This document shows, piece by piece, positions 10,101 through 19,395 of a stretch of 64,000 nucleotides of DNA. Within the stretch, counting starts at the first letter, position 1; every line of letters starts with the position of its first letter. Under the pieces are notes generated by a model that searched no databases, was not told the DNA's origin, and saw only the letters and a program-made list of their open reading frames with translations. The DNA is taken from the NCBI GenBank assembly GCA_948144175.1, contig CANXME010000532.1:2049001-2113000 (forward strand), read 5' to 3'. A program made the translations under genes and the position numbers. This DNA comes from Closterium sp. NIES-65. Its lineage: Eukaryota > Streptophyta > Zygnematophyceae > Desmidiales > Closteriaceae.

Positions 10101-13100
10101 CTCAACCTTCAGCCCCGGGTCTCCTTGCCAGAGACCTCCCCCAACCTGCGGTGGACCGGGAAGGTTGGCGATGCGTCTGTGTTTCGGGTCTAGGGATCTC
10201 GGGCGTTTGTCCGCGACTTGTCTGCGGACAAGCTGTCCCCCCGTGCTGTTCCCTGCGTCTTCCTTGGCTTCCCCCCTGACGCGCCTGGTTGGCAGTTTTA
10301 CCACCCCACCTCGCGCGGTATTCTGTCCTCCCAGGACGTCACCTTTGACGAGTCGGTGCCTTACTACCGTCTCTTCCCCTACCGCGCTGCGCCCCTTCCC
10401 CCACCGCCGCTCTTCCTTGCGCCAGGTCCTCCCCCGGTAGACCCCCTCCCCCCTCAGGGTCCTGCCCCATCAGGTGTGTCCCAGGTAGACGCAGTCGAGC
10501 CTGTCGAGGTAGCGGTTGACTCTGGTGCTGCTAGAGGGCTGAGCCTGCGGGTGCCGGGTCTGGAGGTACTGAGCCTGGGGGTGCGGAGCCTGGGGGTGCT
10601 CAGTCCAGGGGTGCGGAGCCTGGGGGTGCTGAGTCTGGGGGTGCTGAGCCTGGGGGTGCTGAGTCTGGAGGTACTGAGCCTGGGGGTGCTGAGCCTCGGG
10701 GTGCGAAGCCTTGGGGTGCTGGGTCTGCTCTTGTGGCCTCTCGCCGTGCTTCGTCGAGGCGGGAGCCCCTCTCTCCGCATGAGCTACGCAAGTGGTTTGC
10801 CCGCCGCTAGAGCCGTGCTGCTGGAGCTGGAGGTAATACTGTTGCTGCTGGTCCCGGAAGTGCTCGTACTGGCGGTACTGGAGCTGCTGGGACTGGGGGT
10901 GCTGCTGGGGCTAGTGGAGTTGGTCTTGCTGGAGGTACTGCTGGAGGTGCTGACGGTACTGGAGCTGCTGGTCCTGCTGGATTTGGTGCTGCTGGAGCTG
11001 CTGGAGCTGGAGCTGCTGGGGGTGTTCGCGCTATTGGTTCTACTGGCGCCGGTGCTTCTAAGGGTGCTCGAGTTGGCGCTGTTGGAGCTGGAGGTGCTGC
11101 TGGCGCTGGTGCTGCCGCTGGGGGTACTGGTGCTGTCTCTGCTGGTTCTGGAGGCGCTGCGTGGCCGAGGCCGTACTTCGTTCCGCTCCTTGAGCAGGTT
11201 CTTGGTCTCCCGCCCTCTACTTGTCCTGCTCCTCCCTTAGAGTGTCCACAGCCTGTCCAGTCACGGTCACAGTTACGACCCGCCTCCCCCCTTCCTGCTC
11301 CTTCTCCCTACACTGGTCCTACTGGAGGTCTTGCTGAGCGTCGTGAGCCTGCGTCTCGTCCTGCATCGCCTTTTCGTGCAGCTCGCACTAGTAGTCGTGC
11401 TTCGCGTCCGCATCCTCCTGCTGTCCCGGGCACACACCAGATGGCACTGCGTCCTTCCACTTCTCCTCTGCGTGTCCCGTTGCCATCTCCTCCAGAGTCC
11501 TCTCTTCCTACTCTTGCTGATCGGGAGTCTGACTCTCTTCGTGCTGCCAGTCCTACTGTCACGCATCTCCTGGCTACTGTTGTTACTGACCCTTCCTTTG
11601 AGTCCACTGCGGCGTCTGCCCTAGTTGCTGAGCTTGTCGACTTTGCTGCTCGCTGTCGTCTAGACTACGCTGCTAGTCTTGTTGCTGAGTCTGAGTATGT
11701 TTGTCCTTCGTCCGTCGGGGGTGAGTGTGCTCTTAGCACAGACGTCCTTGAGGACAGGCAGGAGGAGTTCCAGTGTTTTGCTGCTGCTTTGCCTCATCTC
11801 AAGTCCACGCTGATCGCCCCTGAGGAGGACCCGGATGCACCAGACATCCCGACTCCTCGATCGTACGCTGAGGCGATCGAGGGTCCCTACTCCTCACAGT
11901 GGCAATCAGCCATGGACGCAGAGATGGCTTCCTGGAAGTCCACGGGCACCTACATCGACGAGGTTCCCCCACCTGGGGCGAACATCGTCAGTGGCATGTG
12001 GATTTTCAGGGTGAAGCAGCCGCCGGGTTCTCCGCCTGTCTTCAAGGCGTGTTACGTGGCTCGAGGCTTCAGTCAGCGGCAGGGAGTTGACTACTTTCAG
12101 ACCTTCTCCCCCACCCTGAAGATGACCACTCTTCGGGTGCTGCTGCACATAGCCGCTCAGCGTGACTACGAGCTTCACTCTCTTGACTTCAGCACAACTT
12201 TCCTGCAAGGCAGCCTGCATGAGGAGATCTGGCTGCGCTGCCCACCTGGCTTGACTGGGTCGTTTCCTCCTGGTACCCAGTGGAGCCTCCGGCGGCCAGT
12301 CTACGGTCTCCGCCAGGCGCCCTGTGAGTGGCACGACACACTGAGGACTACAGTTGTGGCTCTTGGTTTTGCTCCTTCTACTACGGACCCGTCGCTGTTT
12401 CTGCGCACCGACACCTCTTTGCCGCCGTTCTACATCCTCGTGTACGTCGACGACTTGGTCTTTGCCAGTGCTGATACTGCTGGACTCGCCCACGTGAAGT
12501 CCGAGCTGCAGAAGAGACACACGTGCACAGACCTGGGTGAACTGCGGAGCTACCTTGGCTTGCACATCACCCGGGACAGAGCACAGCGCACCATTACCCT
12601 GACTCAGTCACACATGGTGCAGCAGGTCCTTCAGCGCTTCGACTTCACGTACTCCTCGCCTCAGGCCACTCCTCTGTCTACTCGCCACTCGCTCTCAGCT
12701 CTGCCTTCGGATGAGTCCGTAGAGCCGAGTGGCCCGTACCCAGAGCTTGTTGGCTTCCTCATGTACCTGATGACCTGCACTCGACCTGGCCTTGCATACC
12801 CTCTTAGCATCTTGGCACGCTATGTTGCTCCTTGGAGACACCGACCAGAGCACATGGCTGCAGCAAAGAGGGTGTTGCGCTACTTGTGCAGAACGTCGGG
12901 CATGGGGCTAGTGCTTGGAGGGCGACGTCGAGTGGTCCTCACAGGTCACGCACACGCTTCTTGGGCTGACGACCAGGCTACGCAGCGGTCGTCACAGGGT
13001 TACACCTTCAGCCTTGGCTCCGGCTCTGTTTCGTGGCGGTCTACCCGCTCGTCTTCTGTTCTCACCTCCAGCTGTGAGGCTGAGATCTACACGGGGGCTA

Positions 13101-13625
13101 TGGCTGCACAGAAGCTACGCTGGCTCACCTACCTGCTGACTGACCTCGGAGAGCCGCCTCGTTCTCCTCCAGTTCTGTACGTAGACAACAAGGCCATGCT
13201 GGCCTTGTGTCAGGAGCACAGACTAGAGCACAGAACGAAGCACATTGCTCTTCGCTACTTCCTTGCTCGTGAGCTGCAGCAACGTGATCAGCTACGCCTT
13301 GCTTACGTGGCTTCTCCGGCCAACACTGCTGATATCTTTACCAAGGCACTTCCGCCTTGTGATCATCAGCGCTTCTGTACGATGCTAGGTCTTGTGCCTA
13401 CTTGGCCTCACTTGCTCACTTCTTGACCTTGCTTGTACTGTTATCTTTCTATACCTGCACTTGCTTGTTTACCTTTATATATATGCTCTTGCATGTGAAC
13501 TGGCCTTGTGGCCTTGCTATTGTGCTCGGACTGTGTGGTGACGTTGTGATCCACCCTGAGCTTGCTTTGCTTTGCTTGACTGGTCTTGTGACCCCTTGTT
13601 CTCCCCCACTTTGCCTATGGGGGTG

Positions 13626-13753
13626 TGTCAGGCTTATATGAATTAGCCTATGTAGGCTATAGTGGGGTAGCACATATGGGGTACAACACATTTCTAGGGT
13701 TTGTACTTGTACCCAACTTTCCCTTAGTCATTCTCATTCCTCGTTTCTTATCA
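13626..13753 (+). repeat. 3' LTR of copia B
   Basis: This 128-bp LTR starts TGTCAGG and ends TTATCA. It follows a short G-rich run (CTATGGGGGTG) that is the likely polypurine primer. Its core GGCTATAGTGGGGTAGCAC recurs in the LTR of D, and variants of it occur in A, C, E and H. Confidence 0.88.
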
Positions 13754-14200
13754 GGTGAAGTTTATGCTGATTTCGTTAGGGTAAAATTTCATGGTTAACT
13801 GATTTATTAGTGTAGGAATTAAGTTTAAACTTCGTAATCAGTATTATTTAACATAGCTGTCTGAGGCTTCGTCCTATTGTTAGAGGTCACGGGTTCAAGT
13901 CCCGTGAGTGAGAGGTTTACTAGTGCGTGGTGGTGATTTACGGCCTAATCCCACGTCCGCGCACCCCATGTCTTGTACCCTATGCATTTTTGTAAGTCCG
14001 AATCAGTGTGACTCAGTACACTATACTGATGGTTCAGTGTCACTGGTACACCTATACACTAATTCGTCAGGGTAGTCATATACTTCAAACTGGAAAATCA
14101 GTGCAAATATAAAGAAGATACTGAAATTTCAGGGAAAACGAAAATCACAGCTACAAAATCAGCCTAATCAGCGTGTTTTACGCTGATATCTGAGGGCCTG
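13754..14200. mobile_element. Right end of a non-autonomous hAT-type element
   Basis: This AT-rich stretch without coding potential ends at 14,200 in ATCTGAGGGCCTG. That is the same 13 bases as the right terminus of the complete hAT-type element at 49,542-50,326. Inside are several CTGAAATTTCAG- and AAATCAG-like subterminal motifs, also found in that element. The left part is missing, and the sequence starts directly at the 3' LTR of copia B, which suggests that B or the A/B complex landed in it. A tRNA-like T-arm is embedded at 13,889-13,905. Assignment rests on the shared terminus and motifs only. Confidence 0.5.
13876..13912 (+). repeat. tRNA-derived relic (B-box/T-arm)
   Basis: The segment ACGGG-TTCAAGT-CCCGT (13,889-13,905) forms a perfect 5-bp stem with a 7-base loop. 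It contains the polymerase III B-box GGTTCAAGTCC. Upstream bases do not form an acceptor stem or a convincing A-box, so this is not an intact tRNA gene. It could be a SINE head or an old tRNA fragment. Confidence 0.4.
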
Positions 14201-14405
14201 CCTAGGGCCCTGCTCCGGGCAAGAGCATGACTGTCGACCAATTCAGAAGTTGAAGCTACTAACGTCATACCAGGAATCCGGATTCAGAATATGTTCGGAT
14301 GAGAAATAACATGGTAAGAACAAAATAGAGCAAACGAAGGGAAATGGGAGGGGGTTTGGATGCAGTGGAGTGGGGTGAATTGCTTGATTGCTGGCCGGCA
14401 CCCAA
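14201..14405. other. Intergenic stretch downstream of the LRR pseudogene
   Basis: About 200 bases between the hAT-type terminus and the LRR pseudogene. I see no coding frame, LTR or RNA feature. Confidence 0.5.
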
Positions 14406-15401
14406 CTACTTCACCGTGGGTGCATCCTCATACTGCTTCACAGGTTCGCCATATAACAATTCATTCCCGGGCAGGAACGACGAGTCAGGGCAAGTTGCCA
14501 TGGTGTCAGGAATGATCTCGCTTAGCTGGTTCCCTGCAAGTTACACCTCTTGTAGCGCCTCGGACAGCCCAAGCCTGACGGGAAAAGTCCCTTGCTTGTT
14601 CTAAGATAGGTCCAGCACAAGCAAGCTGCGCAGATCCGCGATTCCCTCGAGAATGGTGTCGTTCAGGGCGTTGTGCTAGAGCGAGAGGTGGGTGAGGAAA
14701 GAAAATTCCGCAACGATGGTGGGGATGGCGCCTGACAGCTGGTTGTACGACACGTCGACGCGCTCCTCCACGCCCGCGCACAACCACGTTAGGAAGATTG
14801 GCGGTGAATCCGTTGTTCGCTACGAGCAGCTCGTTGGGACACTTGATAATATTTGGCAGCTTGCCTGAAATATGGAGGTAGGAAGGGAGTGGGCGGGTGG
14901 ATGGGGAGGGGAAAGTGGTTCTAAATGCGCGTGTATGACACTGTATGGGCAGAATCTGGATGGGCGCAAGACATTCAAGATACTCGAGCACACGTGGAAG
15001 TGACGGCGTGACGTCAACCCTTCGAGTGAAAACATCTGCGGGTAGTACCGCTCAACCACGGGCCGTGATGCTACACGTCATACATACTCACCCGTCAACC
15101 TGTTGTTGCTCAGGTCCAGCTTCAAAAGCCCCGTGCTCGCCGTCACCGCCTCTGGCACGCTCCCAGACAGCGCGATCCGCGCTAGCACTAGCCGCTGCAC
15201 CCACGAGAGGTCGCTTATCTTTTGCGGGAATCTTGCCGGACAGATGATTCCCGGCAAGGGTCAAGCTGCAGAGGCCTGTGAGCGCCATGAATTCATCCAA
15301 GCCGCCTTGCAGCTTGTTGTAGCTCAATTTCAGCATGAGCGTGGACGCGTTCTTGAACATGCGGCGTGGAACGCAGCCGCGCAGGTCGTTGTGCGACAGG
15401 C
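14406..15401 (-). pseudogene. LRR-protein pseudogene, paralogue of the gene at 50,498-52,616
   Basis: Minus-strand fragments of plant-type extracellular LRRs (LxxLxLxxNxLxGxIP) are recognisable, such as LSHNDLRGCVP, LAGNHLSGKIP, LDLSNNRLTG and VDVSYNQLSGAIP. A GT-AG intron spans 14,865-15,091, with donor GG/GTGAGT at 15,091 and acceptor TTTCAG/GC at 14,865. It splits a repeat just after LTG. The tail after the last repeat (LAGNQLSEIIP, then a PGNELLYGEP-like stretch) is similar to the end of the intact-looking paralogue. Inactivating changes are in-frame stops at 14,676-14,678, 14,601-14,603 and 14,541-14,543 and a one-base frameshift near 15,215-15,224. The N-terminal half is missing, cut off at about 15,401 by the remnant of copia H. 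Confidence 0.82.
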
Positions 15402-15900
15402 AGGGTAGGACAGCGCCGCGGCCAGCAGGTCGGCGCACAGGCAGGGCAGGGCGGCGCAGCGGCCAGCAGGGCGGCGTGCGGGCAGGGCAGGGCAGCGCGG
15501 CTGGCCAGCAGGGCAGCGCGCGGGCAGGGCAGGGCGGCGCGGCGGCCAGCAGGGCGGCGTGCGGGCAGAGCAGGGCAGCGCGGCTGGCCAGCAAAGCAGC
15601 GCGCGGGCAGGGCAGGACGGCGCGGGCAGGGCAGGGCGGCGCGCGGGCAGGGCAGGGCAGCACAAGGCCAGCAAGGCGGAGCGAAGGGCAAGGAAGGCAG
15701 CGTGCGGTCAGAAGGGCGGCACGCGGACAAGGCAGGGCAGCGCGCGGCAAGCAGGGCGGCGCGACGGGCAGGGCAGGGCAGTGCGCGGCCACCAGGGCGG
15801 CGCGACGGGCAAGGCAGGGCGGCGCGGCAGCCAGCAGGGCGGCACGATGGGCAGGGCAGGGCAACGCGACGGGCAGGGTAGGGCGCTACAAGCATGGTAA
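15402..15900 (-). repeat. GC-rich minisatellite (leader array of H)
   Basis: Degenerate units of about 20-25 bp on the plus strand, such as AGGGCGGCGCGCGGGCAGGG, alternate with CAGCGCGGCTGGCCAGC variants. Open frames on both strands are Ala/Arg/Gly- or Pro/Ala/Cys-rich repeats and are not genes. Confidence 0.8.
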
Positions 15901-16087
15901 CGCGCTACGGGCAGGAAACTATTCGATGGGCCCTAAAAAACGGTCCTGGAACAGGACCTACTCTGAAACTATGTCAGAATACTGAACGAGAGAACGATTG
16001 AATTGAGATAGAACTGTGTACAAGTACTAACCCTAATTGGATTATACCTTCTTATGGGCTACCCCACTACAGCCTAAAAAAAAAACA
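15402..16087 (-). mobile_element. Remnant of copia H: LTR, primer site and leader array
   Basis: The minus strand carries a likely 5' LTR (about 15,970-16,087) of about 118 bp with the family core GGCTGTAGTGGGGTAG. Next come a degraded primer site (15,955-15,969), a GGACC...TTTTTTAGGGCCC segment closely like that after the primer site of copia E, and then the GC-rich array 15,402-15,900. No gag or pol follows, and the array ends inside the LRR pseudogene. It is a broken terminal fragment. Alternatively the array could be an independent minisatellite, but its position relative to the LTR matches five other family members. Confidence 0.7.
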
Positions 16088-16621
16088 TTATGAAAATACA
16101 TTAATCTTATCAGAAACAATAACCTTATCAGGGTCCATTGTCAAGCCAATGCCAAAGACTTCACAAATGACTGACGGCATCTGCTGTAGAGGGTGGACAA
16201 TGCTGCGATCAGATGTTGATCGACCCTATGATCTCCGCAGGAAGGTTCGCACACAGTTAATTGGTAGTGGTAGGCCCTTGACCTCAAAATCAGAGTGAAT
16301 GTAAACTGCTCGAGATGATTAAAACATGCAAATACAAAGGTATAAATAAGAGTAACGGGTGGAATACGAAACGACCTAAGGGGTACATTCCCTTATTACA
16401 ACAAAACTCAACCGTGCGACCCCAGATGGTTACGAACTGCCAGGGTAGAATCATTGCCACTACTGCTACCTGATGCTGTTTGCCCGACGGTCCAGATCCT
16501 TTCGTAAACGTACGACCCTTCGCGTCACTTCTGTCTTTTCATCTTCAACCTCGGTAGTACTTGTTTGGATTGCTGTGGTAAGGAGTGCACAGTAATGCTT
16601 CATCTTTTGCTGTTCGTAACA
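16088..16621 (-). repeat. Possible 3' LTR or tail of copia F
   Basis: On the minus strand a G-run (CCAGGGGGG, ending at 16,622) resembles a polypurine tract and is followed by TGTTACGAACAGC. That is what the start of a 3' LTR would look like for element F. The other LTR of F is not in the window, so neither the identity nor the left boundary (somewhere after 16,088) can be confirmed. The stretch is AT-rich and non-coding. Confidence 0.4.
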
Positions 16622-18745
16622 CCCCCCTGGCCGTAGCAGTTCTTGACCCGCTTGACTACTCCGCTGAGTTCAGAGCAGTGCTAGTACTGTTGACGTGGCA
16701 ATAGGTTAGGTCAACCTTGCTCTTACTAACTTCGTCCTTGACGAAGAAGTACCGCAGCGCAATGTGCTTGGTGCGGTTGACGAAACCAGGTTTGTTCGCG
16801 ATCCTGATCGCGCTCTAGTTGTCACAGTGCATGCGGAAGTTTGGCGAAGCTGGAGTTTTTGCCTTCGCGAATGGCTGTTGTAGCTGCGATGAACTCGGCT
16901 TCTGCTGATGACAGGGCAACTAGCTCCTGTTTCTGTGAATTCCAGAAGATGGGGCCACTGGGCTCGAGGCGAAAAAGGAAGACTGTCCTGGACCGTCGAT
17001 TGTCGGGGCCAGCGGCATGATCTGCATCCACGTAGCCGATGAGGTTGAGGGACGCAGTTGGGATGGTGGAGTAGCAGAGCCCAATATTGGGCGTGGAGAT
17101 AAAGAGCTGCAGAGCTCCCTGAAGATCTAGGAGATTCTCAGCCGTTGGTTTGCGGGAGTACTGAGCCAACTGGCTCGCGATGTACGAGAGATTGGGCCTA
17201 CAGGTAGCAGAGGTGAAGAGTAGGCATCCCATCTGCTACTGGTAAGTCTGAATCTCAGCGGGGGACAGGGCTTTGTTGCCAGGCTTGTGGTTGGGTCCTG
17301 GAGTGTGGTAAGGGGTGGAGAGTGGTGCAGGCACGATGTTGAAGCGTTTGCCGGGTTCTTCTGCATATTTGGCTGCTGAGAGATGAATGGCTTCTGGCGA
17401 GTAGGAGATTTTGAGGCTGAGAAAGTGCTTCACGTCATGGTTGCAGGTGATGTCGACGTACCCCGCGAGGTTTTTCTTGAACTGCTCAAGCAGTTCGTTG
17501 CTTGACCCTGTGTAGAGGAGGCGTCGACGTAGACCGTGAGCAGGATGTATTCGCAATAGAAATCGCGGCGATACATCCCTGGATCGTGAGGCAGCTGCTT
17601 GAAGCCGATTTCAAGTAGGATGTTGTGCAGGTACTGCTGCTAGAGCCTTAGCGCCTGTTTGATCCCGTAGAGGGACTTCCGCAGCTGACACACGCGTGAG
17701 TCCCCTTCGCCGTATGTGTGCGGCTGCTCTACGTAAATCACAGCATCTACTAACGAGTAGAGGAACGAGTTCTTCACATCGATCTGCCAGAGTAGTAAGT
17801 GTCTTGCGGCGGCGATGGCGAGCAGGATGCTGACGGAGGTGTGACGGCTGACCAGTGCAAAGTTTTGGTCGAATTTGATGCCGTGCCTCTGGTCGTACCC
17901 GCGCACACCTAATGCGCATTGAATCGTTCAATCGTGCTGTCGGCTGCGGTCTTCACGCGGAAGACCCATTTTCTTGAAAGAATTTTCCTTCCTCTTGTTT
18001 GTTGCTCGATCAACGAGCACCCAGGTATCGCGGGACTCAAGCGCCTTAATTTCCGCATCCATCGCCTTGCGCTATTCCTTGTTGTGTGGTCCCGTGAGTG
18101 CTTGGCGCAGATTCTTTGGCTCGATGACACGTGGCGCACTTGAGGTGGCGGTGTGGAGCCCGAGAAGTTGAAGTCTAGAGACGGTGCTGTCGTGGCGGTG
18201 CTGTGGGATGACCTCCTGCACGTCGTCATCGTCGCTTTCTGGTTCAGGTGGTGCTGGCAGTGTTGCGCCTCAGCCGCTTACGCTTCCGCCTGTTGTGCCT
18301 GCTCCTTCTCCAGGCAAATCGTCGTCATCGTCATCGCCGCTGTTGCGCCGATCGCCTCTTGTGAACTCTCCCCTAGTCCCCTGCTCTAGAATGGCTGTTG
18401 CGGCTTCCTCCTCAGGTGTGGCGTAGCTGTGGCCATTGTTAGCGTAAGCACGATTCGCTTTCGCCTGCTCATCCTCGCGAAATTGCTCGAGGAAGAGCCG
18501 ATCGTAGTAAAAAGCACCGCGCGCGTTCGTGGTCTTCTGGCTCAGAAGGTACAGGATGAGCCACGCCTTGTGTTCATGGCTGATGCTGAGGTGAATTCCC
18601 CAGCGCACGCGGCTTGCAAACTTCCCGATAGTTGACGTTGGCGGGCGGTACTTCACCACGCATCCCCACACGCGGAGCATGGATGTGTCGCCCTTGGTCC
18701 CCGTCCACTTCACATGCAGCGACGAGTTGTTGGTAATGGCCGTCG
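16621..18745 (-). mobile_element. Copia F, segment 4: integrase end, reverse transcriptase and RNase H
   Basis: 3' part of an older copia element unlike the short-LTR family. On the minus strand are the region after the integrase core (VKWTGTKGDTSMLRVWG near 18,640-18,710), a Ser/Thr/Asp-rich linker, reverse transcriptase (LLLWQIDVKNSFLY near 17,770, YGIKQA near 17,650), and RNase H (YVDADHAAGPDNRRS near 17,020, LSSAEAEF near 16,900). It is broken, with many breaks. The right edge is the insertion point of element C, where the target duplication CGTCG occupies 18,741-18,745. Confidence 0.85.
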
Positions 18746-18870
18746 TGTCAGATATACATGACATAGTGTCTGTAGGCTCTAGTGGGTTAGACACTAAGGG
18801 GTACAGGTTTCTAGGGTTTCATATTTGTATCACACACTTTCTTAGTTCATTCATTCCTCATTCTTTCACA
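18746..18870 (+). repeat. 5' LTR of copia C
   Basis: 125 bp, starting TGTCAGATATACATGAC and ending TTTCACA, followed directly by the primer site TGGTATAGAGCAGG. Confidence 0.92.
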
Positions 18871-18949
18871 TGGTATAGAGCAGGTTCCCAAGTGAGAACG
18901 TTTCCTAGGGCCCACCACTAAAACGATTTTTTTTTGTTTTTTTACCTGC

Positions 18950-19395
18950 CTGGAGCGCGCTTCGCCCCTGCCCTAGTCGCGCCCCGTGTGCCTGCCCTCC
19001 CGTCGCGTCCCCTGCCCTTAGCGGCCCGTGGCGCCCTCTTAAGGCCCCGTCGCGGCCCCTCTCACGGCCCTTCGCAGCCCCTTCGCGGCTCCCTCACGGC
19101 CCCTCCGCGGCCTTTCGCAGCCCCTCGCGGCCCCTTCGTGGCCCCTCGCGGGCCCTTCTCGGCCCCGTCGCCGCCCTTCGCGGCCCCTCGCGGCCCCTTC
19201 TCGGCCCCGTCGCTGCCCTTCGCGGCCCCTTCTCGGCCCCTTCGCCACCCTTAGCGGCCCCTTAGCGGCTCCTCCGCGGCCCTTCGCGGCCCTTCGCGGC
19301 TCCTTCACGGCCCCTCCGCGGCTCCTTCGCGGCTCGTCACGGCCCCTTCACGGCCCCTCCCCGGCTCTTCACGGCCCTGCCGCCCCGCCGTCGCA
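18950..19395 (+). repeat. GC-rich leader minisatellite of copia C
   Basis: Degenerate units of the type CGGCCCCTTCGCGGCCC run from about 19,010 to 19,385. A CCG/CAG-rich stretch follows (19,400-19,600). Position and motif correspond to those in A, B, D and E. Confidence 0.85.

Larger units (their letters stand above)
6461..13753 (+). mobile_element. Copia element B (short-LTR family), plus strand
   Basis: About 7.3 kb Ty1/copia element. Parts: 5' LTR (6,461-6,558, missing its outermost bases), primer site at 6,559-6,572, leader minisatellite (about 6,650-7,140), gag (about 7,510-8,830) with a polyglycine tract at 8,330-8,530 and Cys finger at 8,650-8,750, protease DSGAS near 9,057, HHRLGHP near 9,520, integrase from HMDVWGP near 9,724 to about 10,350, low-complexity spacer 10,500-11,230, reverse transcriptase 11,870-12,480 with the YVDDLVF motif, RNase H to 13,426, then the 3' LTR. 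It is broken, with several breaks in gag and pol, although the two LTRs are nearly identical. No target duplication is visible because the left end abuts element A. Confidence 0.94.

Noticed and set aside
13841-13912. Possible tRNA gene with perfect T-arm.
   Set aside because: No acceptor stem pairing and no convincing A-box or anticodon arm; kept only as a relic.
15088-15895. Long overlapping frames on both strands rich in Pro, Ala, Cys, Arg and Gly.
   Set aside because: They are translations of a GC-rich minisatellite that lacks stop codons, except for short LRR pieces at the 15.1-15.4 kb end, which belong to the pseudogene.
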